A stretch of DNA of 5,769 nucleotides from an uncultured Clostridia bacterium (lineage in GTDB: Bacteria > Bacillota > Clostridia > Oscillospirales > Oscillospiraceae): assembly GCA_937892865.1 (NCBI GenBank), contig CALBJG010000152.1, positions 1 to 5,769 on the forward strand, written 5' to 3'. The position numbers and the translations under genes were made by a program. Position 1 is the stretch's first letter, and every line of letters begins with the position of its first letter. The notes under the pieces were generated by a model. The model was not told where the DNA came from. It searched no databases and was given only the letters and a program-made list of their open reading frames with translations. Below are positions 1 to 5,096 of the stretch, piece by piece.

Positions 1-737
1 AAGACGGCAGCCTCACGGACTTCCAGCCCACTGTTTATCTCTTCGGCGCCAAGTCCGCTCCCGGCTACGCCCGGGCAAAGGCGATCATTCGTTATATTAA
101 CCGGATCGCCCGGATGATCAACAATGACCCGGATATGAACGACAAACTGAAAGTTGTCTTTGTGCAGAACTACAACTGCTCCTATGCAGAGAAGATCATT
201 CCTGCAGCAGACATCTCCGAGCAGATCTCTCCTGCCGGCACAGAGGCTTCCGGTACCGGCAATATGAAACTGATGCTGAACGGCGCAGTGACATTGGGCA
301 CATTGGACGGCGCCAATGTGGAGATCGTCAAGGAAGCGGGTATGGAGAATAACTATATCTTCGGCGCTACCGTCGACCAGATCAACGCCAGCCGTGACAG
401 TTACAATCCCCGCTGGATCTATGACCATAATGACCACTTGCATCGGGCTATCGATACCCTGGTAGATGGCACCGTACCCACAGACGATGACCAGAGAGAT
501 CTGTATCACGCGCTGCTGGACGGCACCCATTGGCACCGGGCTGACCACTACTTCCTGCTGATGGACTATGAATCCTATCTGGATGCAAAACTCCGGGCAA
601 ACCGGGACTATGCTGACAGAAATGCATTCGGCAGAAAGTGCCTGATGAACGTGGCAAGCGGTGGCAAGTTCTCCTCTGACCGTACCATTCGTCAGTACGC
701 AGAAGAGATCTGGCACGTGAAACCCACCCAGTACTGA
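1..737 (+). CDS. glgP: Glycogen phosphorylase, C-terminal part (5' end outside window)
   Basis: PLP-dependent enzyme that releases glucose-1-phosphate from the non-reducing ends of glycogen or maltodextrin with inorganic phosphate; cytosolic. The frame is open from base 3, so about 244 residues of a family usually near 750-850 residues are present. Visible hallmarks in order are FGAKSAPGYARAK (phosphate/PLP-site region), the NYNCSYAEKIIPAADISEQI block, and the family signature EASGTGNMKLMLNG, whose lysine at bases 267-269 forms the Schiff base with PLP. LGTLDGANVEI and the C-terminal SGGKFSSDRTIRQYAEEIW complete the pattern. The ATG at 114 is internal, since conserved phosphorylase sequence continues upstream of it. 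The stop TGA (735-737) is followed directly by TAA in frame and by a hairpin terminator 24 bases later, so this is the last gene of its transcript. A maltodextrin phosphorylase (malP) cannot be separated from glgP on this portion. Confidence 0.96.
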   Translation, partial: DGSLTDFQPTVYLFGAKSAPGYARAKAIIRYINRIARMINNDPDMNDKLKVVFVQNYNCSYAEKIIPAADISEQISPAGTEASGTGNMKLMLNGAVTLGTLDGANVEIVKEAGMENNYIFGATVDQINASRDSYNPRWIYDHNDHLHRAIDTLVDGTVPTDDDQRDLYHALLDGTHWHRADHYFLLMDYESYLDAKLRANRDYADRNAFGRKCLMNVASGGKFSSDRTIRQYAEEIWHVKPTQY

Positions 738-755
738 TAAACATATTACCACTTA

Positions 756-788
756 AAAAAGACCTTGCTTTTTTAGCAAGGTCTTTTT
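756..788 (+). terminator. Intrinsic terminator after glycogen phosphorylase
   Basis: Perfect 9-bp stem GACCTTGCT (761-769) / AGCAAGGTC (775-783) with a T5 loop (770-774), followed by TTTTT at 784-788. A matching A-run (755-760) extends the stem and would give a U-tract on the other strand. It separates the phosphorylase transcript from the regulator gene downstream. Confidence 0.93.
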
Positions 789-795
789 GCTGTAA

Positions 796-823
796 TTGAA
801 AAGGAAATAAAATTTTGCATAAT
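796..823 (+). promoter_or_regulatory. Possible upstream sigma-A promoter for the AraC-type gene
   Basis: TTGAAA (796-801) and CATAAT (818-823) are separated by 16 bases, just after the phosphorylase terminator. The -10 has five of six consensus bases. This is weaker than the promoter at 829-857 and may be chance in an A/T-rich gap. If real, the regulator gene has tandem promoters. Confidence 0.35.
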
Positions 824-828
824 TCCTC

Positions 829-857
829 TTGAAAATATGCTTTTAATGAATTATAAT
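829..857 (+). promoter_or_regulatory. Sigma-A promoter of the AraC-type regulator
   Basis: TTGAAA (829-834) and a perfect TATAAT (852-857) are separated by exactly 17 bases. Transcription should begin near 864, giving a short leader of roughly 20-25 bases. The promoter covers the in-frame ATGs at 837 and 846, which would therefore lie upstream of the transcript. This settles the gene start in favour of 882/888. Confidence 0.8.
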
Positions 858-873
858 GAGAGAAAAGGAAATG

Positions 874-881
874 AGAGGGGG
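874..881 (+). promoter_or_regulatory. Ribosome binding site deciding the AraC-type gene start
   Basis: AGAGGGGG at 874-881 lies 6 bases before ATG 888, the normal spacing. The in-frame ATG at 882 abuts it and is too close. No comparable site precedes ATG 837 or 846. Confidence 0.65.
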
Positions 882-887
882 ATGGAG

Positions 888-1688
888 ATGGCGCAATATT
901 TGGGAGAGACCAAAACCTGGATGGGCTCCGGATTGCATACAGCATTGAAGTATACGGAGTACAGCAACGAGCAATTGTATGATCCCCACTGCAATAACTG
1001 CTATGAGATCTTGTTCGTGTTAAAAGGAAGCGTCCGCTTTGACCTGGAAGGCGAGCGGATCGTGGTAAAAGAGAATAACGCCGTCGTCATTGCCCCTATG
1101 GTGTACCAGATCGTTACCGGTAACGATGATGCTTATCACCGGATCATTCTGTTTTTCGATCTGCCCACGGTACCGGATGCTATCCGGGACGATTTTGCCC
1201 AGCGGGTAGGGAAGCGCTATATTTTTTCCGCCCCGGAAATGATCCAATTATTCCACAAGTTCCGGGATACTATGGAGAAAGAAGATGGTCGCTACGACGC
1301 TTTGAAAGAAGCGCTGTTTACCATGATCACCTACAATATCGCTATGGACGAAAGCATCGGGAAAAATGCCTCCATCAGCGGCAAATCCAAAAAACTCCGT
1401 CAGATCATTGACTATTTGGATAAGCATATTACCTCAGAGGTCCGTATCTGCACCATCGCCCAGGAACTGAATATGTCCCAATCGGCGGTGTACCGGATGT
1501 TCAAGGAGGAAATGCAGATATCCTTGAAACAGTACATTTTGCAAAAGAAGATGATCTACGCTGAAACACTTTTGCGCCAGGGTGTGTCACCGGGAGATGC
1601 GGCGCTTGCCTGCGGCTACCGGAATTACGCATCTTTTTACAAAGTGTTTGTAAAACTTACCGGCAAGATCCCCGGAAGAGTGTTATAA
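888..1688 (+). CDS. AraC family transcriptional regulator with N-terminal cupin domain
   Basis: Cytosolic DNA-binding regulator, 266 residues from ATG 888, the usual size for AraC/XylS proteins. Residues about 27-90 look like the AraC-type cupin effector domain: DPHCNNCYEILFVLKGSV fits the H-x(5)-YEI(L/F)(Y/F)VL-x-G pattern, followed by a strand-rich stretch ending in IAP...HRIILFF. Residues about 168-266 form the double helix-turn-helix. The first helix pair is around LNMSQSAVYRMFKEEM (194-209). The second is around ALACGYRNYASFYKVFVKLTG (239-259), matching the family pattern of GY/GF, then Y-x-S/F-F-x-x-x-F-K-x-x-x-G-x-x-P. The ligand and target genes cannot be told. Family members with this domain order commonly control sugar use, and glycogen phosphorylase lies upstream, but a terminator separates them, so a link is only a guess. 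The gene has its own promoter and ends at the A-run of a shared terminator. ATG 882 (two residues longer) is the alternative start. Confidence 0.9.
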   Translation: MAQYLGETKTWMGSGLHTALKYTEYSNEQLYDPHCNNCYEILFVLKGSVRFDLEGERIVVKENNAVVIAPMVYQIVTGNDDAYHRIILFFDLPTVPDAIRDDFAQRVGKRYIFSAPEMIQLFHKFRDTMEKEDGRYDALKEALFTMITYNIAMDESIGKNASISGKSKKLRQIIDYLDKHITSEVRICTIAQELNMSQSAVYRMFKEEMQISLKQYILQKKMIYAETLLRQGVSPGDAALACGYRNYASFYKVFVKLTGKIPGRVL

Positions 1689-1730
1689 AAAAAGAGAAGG
1701 CTCGTAATAAAAACGAGCCTTCTCTTTTTT
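1687..1730. terminator. Bidirectional intrinsic terminator between convergent genes
   Basis: Perfect 12-bp stem GAGAAGGCTCGT (1694-1705) / ACGAGCCTTCTC (1713-1724) with a 7-base loop (1706-1712). It is flanked by A7 (1687-1693) on the left and T6 (1725-1730) on the right, so it can stop transcripts from both strands. It begins inside the stop codon of the AraC-type gene and sits 4 bases beyond the stop of the opposing ATPase gene. Confidence 0.95.
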
Positions 1731-1734
1731 GTTA

Positions 1735-4008
1735 TTATTCGTCATCGTCGTTAAAACTACTACGCACAGAGCGGATCGTTTCTTCATCCAGATGGGCGAT
1801 GATCTGTTTTGTTTTCTCCAAAATATCCAGCATTTCATCAGGGAATATGTCGGCAGTTCTGATCCGCCGAAGTTCCCGCGCAAAAACACTTCTGAAACGA
1901 ACAGGGTGTGGGAAATTGTTTTTGCTGATGAAGCTTTCTGTGATCCGGTAAGGCAGGTTAACATCTGTCAGAACCGTGCTTTGGAAATGCTGAATGTTTG
2001 TGAACATCAGCCGGTTGAGGTCGGTAAGCATTATGGCAGGGAATATGGAGAGGGAGAGGGTTTCCGACAATTTTTCCCATGTGATGTTGTTTACTTTGAA
2101 ATGGTCGTACAATGCCTGGATCAACGGATGCACAGGGGGATTTTTGGCCAGTTCCTTGTCCAGCAGTTCATCAAAGGGCGTGTCGAAAAGGTCATCGAAC
2201 GAGGGCGCCACATAATCCGCAGGCAATAATGCAACCGGCGCAGCGTTCCGGTATTTTGCCTCCAGAAGATCGTAACCTCTGTCGCTGACAGTGCAGGCAT
2301 AAGAATCGTCCGTAACCCGCTTGATCACGCCTATTTTTTCCAGCAGCCGCAAATGCGAAGCGGTAGTAACGGTGGGCAGCGCCGATTGCAGACGGACCAA
2401 ACGGACCGGCTCTTTTTCCGACCGAAGCGCCCGGAGCAGACGGAAATCATCTTTGCTTAAGTCTGTCAGCAGATCACTGGGGAAAAATGCGGTGGTGGTA
2501 TAGTCGAAATCATTAACGGGATATACAGACAGAATATCCTGCTTGGGTTTAAATTCCGGACATTTGTAGAAAGCCTCTATGTAGGAGAGAAGCAGGGGGT
2601 AACGGTTGGTTTTGATGTACATAAAGCCTTCCTGCAAAAGACCCAGTTTGTCTGCAGTGATCATATCTACGGTTTCCAAAGAGGGGAAACTTCCGGTGAT
2701 CAGGCTGTTGAGAGATTCCACGGTCTTCTTGCCGCAAGACTTGGCAAACCGCTCCAGGGTTGCATAGTCGTGAGAGCCCATAAAGATCTCCGTACAGTTA
2801 CTGCGAATGATCCGTCCGATATTCGGATCGAATTTCCGTTCCAATTGGGCGTCGCTTTGCAGAAGCATATGCCAGTACATACCGAACTTCCGGGAAGTGG
2901 TCAGCATACGGATAAATTCCGGACCGTCGGCAATGTTGGAGTTGGCAAATTCGTCTAAGAAACAGTGGATCTTCCGGGGCAGCAGTTTATTGGCGCTTTG
3001 TTTGCCGATACGGACAGCGGAATTGTAGATCTCGTTGGTCATCAGGGAAATCAAAGAGTCACCGATGCTGGTGGTGCCGGACTGAATAAAGATCGCCGTA
3101 GGCTCGTTGATAAAATCGTCAATGTCAATGGTGGAAGAAGAGGACAACTGGTACAGAGCAGGCTGACCGAAGACATCGAAATGGTTCTCCGCAACACCCA
3201 TATAGGAGGCTCTCGTCCGGTCTGCATTGTTGGTAACAGCCATCAATTTCTGCAGGGAAACGGAGCCTTTCGGCTTGTTTCGATAGTGAGAGATTTCCCG
3301 CAGATCGCTGATTTTGCTGCCCAGTTCCGTGCGAAGCCAGAAGTGGTTTTCGATGATATTGTAAATAGTAATGCACTCCGGGGGGATGTTGCCTGCCAGC
3401 AGATCTTCAAACTTATCCAAAATCAGACCGTTGGTGTAAGAACGGGCGCCCTGATCCCAAATGGGGTCTTTGGTATCTTCCACCGGCTGCATGATCTCCG
3501 CGATCTTCCGGATCTGGCTGAGCACCTCCGTGGTCAGCGTACCGGTTTGCAGGCACTGTTGCACCAGAGGCATAAAGGGGTTGTATGTATCCGACCGCTG
3601 GGGATTGTCACAGTTCAAGACCCGGATAGTATAACCGGCGGCTTTTAAATGGTCATAAAGATTTTCTACCAATTCACCGTGAATGTCCACCACCAGGAAA
3701 CTGGGTTTTCCCTTGGTCGCGGAGAGGGCGCGGATGCTCTGCATAGCGTAGCGGGTGGTCTTACCTGCGCCGGTCTCGCCTTCGGTGTAGGTGTGAAGGA
3801 TGCCTTCACGACCGCCATATACGGTCTTGCCGCTGGCCTCATCCCGGTAGCAGCACAGCGGAAACCATTTGTCAGAGGCGTTGCGCAGTTCCTCTGCAGG
3901 ATAGAATACCAGAGAAGTGTCGGGGTCATCCCAGTTTTCAATTGCTGCGTGAGGGTAGTTGGCTTTGATATGGGCTTTTAAGACTCTCTCTTTTAATGTT
4001 GCGTCCAT
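1735..4008 (-). CDS. VirD4/TraG-type coupling-protein-like ATPase, no membrane segment, winged-helix-like C-terminal region
   Basis: 757 residues from ATG 4008. Coupling proteins are hexameric ATPases that deliver relaxase-bound DNA to a type IV secretion channel. Visible features: a Walker A GETGAGKTT (residues 77-85); a LVVDIHGEL block (106-113) at the place where TraG/VirD4 proteins have D-P-K-G-E; NCDNPQRSDTYNPF (132-145); Walker B HCFLDEFANSN (348-358) with the acidic pair D352/E353; and TSRKFGMYWHMLLQSDAQLE (371-390), matching the conserved post-Walker B helix and sensor glutamine of the family. These make the fold assignment strong. Unlike typical VirD4/TraG, I see no hydrophobic transmembrane stretch before Walker A. 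Residues about 516-583 (DDFRLLRALR...VSDRGYDLL) read like a winged helix. The last 170 residues are unrecognised and end in an acidic tail (NDDDE). No relaxase, pore or mobilisation gene is adjacent, so conjugation is not shown; a housekeeping or defence DNA/protein translocase is possible. ATG 4014 (two residues longer) overlaps the spacer of the ribosome site and is less likely. Confidence 0.88.
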   Translation of the reverse strand: MDATLKERVLKAHIKANYPHAAIENWDDPDTSLVFYPAEELRNASDKWFPLCCYRDEASGKTVYGGREGILHTYTEGETGAGKTTRYAMQSIRALSATKGKPSFLVVDIHGELVENLYDHLKAAGYTIRVLNCDNPQRSDTYNPFMPLVQQCLQTGTLTTEVLSQIRKIAEIMQPVEDTKDPIWDQGARSYTNGLILDKFEDLLAGNIPPECITIYNIIENHFWLRTELGSKISDLREISHYRNKPKGSVSLQKLMAVTNNADRTRASYMGVAENHFDVFGQPALYQLSSSSTIDIDDFINEPTAIFIQSGTTSIGDSLISLMTNEIYNSAVRIGKQSANKLLPRKIHCFLDEFANSNIADGPEFIRMLTTSRKFGMYWHMLLQSDAQLERKFDPNIGRIIRSNCTEIFMGSHDYATLERFAKSCGKKTVESLNSLITGSFPSLETVDMITADKLGLLQEGFMYIKTNRYPLLLSYIEAFYKCPEFKPKQDILSVYPVNDFDYTTTAFFPSDLLTDLSKDDFRLLRALRSEKEPVRLVRLQSALPTVTTASHLRLLEKIGVIKRVTDDSYACTVSDRGYDLLEAKYRNAAPVALLPADYVAPSFDDLFDTPFDELLDKELAKNPPVHPLIQALYDHFKVNNITWEKLSETLSLSIFPAIMLTDLNRLMFTNIQHFQSTVLTDVNLPYRITESFISKNNFPHPVRFRSVFARELRRIRTADIFPDEMLDILEKTKQIIAHLDEETIRSVRSSFNDDDE

Positions 4009-4014
4009 AAGCAT

Positions 4015-4022
4015 CTCCCTTT
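4015..4022 (-). promoter_or_regulatory. Ribosome binding site deciding the ATPase gene start
   Basis: On the minus strand AAAGGGAG (4022 to 4015) lies 6 bases before ATG 4008 and directly abuts the in-frame ATG at 4014. The spacing favours 4008 as the start. Confidence 0.65.
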
Positions 4023-4038
4023 CTCTCTCATTGGGTCT

Positions 4039-4068
4039 ATTATAGCCGTTTTTCTATGGCACTGTCAA
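4039..4068 (-). promoter_or_regulatory. Sigma-A promoter of the coupling-protein-like ATPase gene
   Basis: On the minus strand TTGACA (4068-4063) and TATAAT (4044-4039), both perfect consensus, are separated by 18 bases. The predicted transcript start near 4032 leaves a leader of about 24 bases before ATG 4008. Such a strong promoter suggests the gene is expressed and not a silent remnant, unless it is repressed by a factor acting in this gap. Confidence 0.85.
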
Positions 4069-4084
4069 CACCAAAGAAAATTCG

Positions 4085-4113
4085 TTGACGATACCGTTTT
4101 GGCGTGGTATGAT
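4085..4113 (+). promoter_or_regulatory. Sigma-A promoter of the Sel1-like gene, divergent to the ATPase promoter
   Basis: TTGACG (4085-4090), a 17-base spacer and TATGAT (4108-4113), with TG at 4105-4106 giving an extended -10. The transcript should start near 4120, about 20 bases before ATG 4141. Its -35 lies 16 bases from the -35 of the opposing promoter, so the two polymerase sites are back to back. The two -35 boxes form an inverted repeat GTCAAC (4064-4069) / GTTGAC (4084-4089). Confidence 0.82.
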
Positions 4114-4140
4114 GAATAAAAAAGGGAAGGAAGCGGAAAA

Positions 4141-4998
4141 ATGTCGGAAACAGTGAATCAAAGTGAATTAAAGCAGATCATGCGTTATTACTTCCAAACC
4201 ACCGGCAGACTGCTGTTCTGGCAGCGAAATGAAGCGATGCAGACCCTGGAGGGTCAGATCATCGACCTTTTGCTGGCAGTGCTGGAAAAGCCCCAATATA
4301 AGGATGCCTGCCGAAAGGTGCTGGATGATGTGGCATCTGTCCAGACCGTTTCGGATTGCTCCGTTCTGAAACTCAGCGATTCTTTGCTGGAAGACCGCGT
4401 GATGAGTTTTTATGATATGAAGTGCGATACCCTGCGCCATTATAAGATCGAGGAAGATCTTTTCTTCGATATGGATATCCTGCTGATGGACAAACGCCAG
4501 TGGGTCATCGATGGCGACCCCGGCGCTCTGGCGCTGGGCGCTTGGCTGGGCTACTTGGAATTGGACCCGGAATATGGCAAGCAAGCCGCTATGCGCTATT
4601 GGAAAGTGCTGGCATACACCGGCGACCGGCTTTCTATGCGGGCGCTGATCTACGCCTATAAGGAAATGGGCGATGAGAAAATGGCTGATTACTGGCAGCA
4701 GGTTTGGTCTATTTGCCTGGAGGCGGACCGGCAACTTACCATCACTGTCCCCGGTGAATTTTTGGATAAGTGCAGTAAAGAGGCGCTGGAAACAGCCCAG
4801 GTCATTCTTGCAGTGCGCCGCAGATGCGCCGATGATGAGAAAGAGCCGCTGCCCATCCCGCTGATCCAGTACGCAATGGACAGTCACGACAGCGTGGAAG
4901 AGAAACTGGGTAATCTGAATGCATCTCCCTACGCCTACTATGCCATGCTGGCAGACCAAACCGAGCGGGAACACAAGACCGTCGGTTTTGCAATTTAA
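4141..4998 (+). CDS. Sel1/TPR-like repeat protein of unknown function
   Basis: 285 residues, soluble-looking, with no signal peptide or membrane span. I do not recognise the family as a whole. Two stretches, GDPGALALGAWLGYLEL plus YGKQAAMRYWKVLAYTGD (about 125-162) and GDRLSMRALIYAYKEMGD plus EKMADYWQQ (about 161-187), fit the Sel1-like helical repeat pattern (G-D/N-x-x-A...L-x-x-Y-x-x-G...A-x-x-W/Y). Such repeats are usually protein-protein interaction scaffolds. The rest is predicted mainly helical and is rich in acidic residues and Met/Tyr/Trp. The start is supported by GGGAAGGAAG (4124-4133), with the AGGAAG part 7 bases upstream, and by its own promoter. The stop is followed by a strong terminator 10 bases later. 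A long open frame on the opposite strand (4168-5025) lacks such signals and crosses the terminator, so this strand is chosen. It is divergent from the ATPase gene, and the shared gap suggests possible co-control. No enzyme motif is visible. Confidence 0.85.
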   Translation: MSETVNQSELKQIMRYYFQTTGRLLFWQRNEAMQTLEGQIIDLLLAVLEKPQYKDACRKVLDDVASVQTVSDCSVLKLSDSLLEDRVMSFYDMKCDTLRHYKIEEDLFFDMDILLMDKRQWVIDGDPGALALGAWLGYLELDPEYGKQAAMRYWKVLAYTGDRLSMRALIYAYKEMGDEKMADYWQQVWSICLEADRQLTITVPGEFLDKCSKEALETAQVILAVRRRCADDEKEPLPIPLIQYAMDSHDSVEEKLGNLNASPYAYYAMLADQTEREHKTVGFAI

Positions 4999-5008
4999 AA
5001 GGTTCGGT

Positions 5009-5047
5009 AGTATACCCCGGCGCAACTGCGCCGGGGTATACTTTTTT
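5009..5047 (+). terminator. Strong intrinsic terminator after the Sel1-like gene
   Basis: Perfect 15-bp G/C-rich stem AGTATACCCCGGCGC (5009-5023) / GCGCCGGGGTATACT (5028-5042) with an AACT tetraloop (5024-5027), followed by a T-run through 5047. It insulates the sigK-like gene start, which follows 50 bases downstream. Confidence 0.95.
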
Positions 5048-5083
5048 GGAAAAAGGACTTGCCGTGGTGAATACCATTGCAGT

Positions 5084-5091
5084 GGAGGTGA
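5084..5091 (+). promoter_or_regulatory. Ribosome binding site of the sigK-like gene
   Basis: GGAGGTGA at 5084-5091 is a near-perfect anti-Shine-Dalgarno match, 5 bases before ATG 5097. It fixes the start. The 36 bases between the preceding terminator and this site must hold any promoter; I see no convincing sigma-A or sigma-E site there. Confidence 0.85.
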
Positions 5092-5096
5092 GGCGT

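Noticed and set aside
448..945. 165-codon minus-strand open frame across the phosphorylase 3' end and regulator promoter
   Set aside because: It crosses an intrinsic terminator and a promoter, is serine/arginine-rich shadow sequence, and is opposite well-conserved phosphorylase sequence.
2965..3648. 227-codon plus-strand open frame inside the ATPase gene
   Set aside because: Its translation has no recognisable motif, while the opposite strand encodes the conserved Walker A/B ATPase core across the same bases.
4168..5025. 285-codon open frame on the minus strand opposite the Sel1-like gene
   Set aside because: It runs through the hairpin terminator, has no ribosome site or promoter, and reads as a histidine/glutamine-rich shadow. 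The plus-strand gene has full expression signals.
5048..5083. Sigma-E/sigma-K type promoter for sigK (gaataccatt at 5069-5078 as a -10)
   Set aside because: Only a loose resemblance to the CATACAAT-type -10, with no matching -35 at the proper distance.
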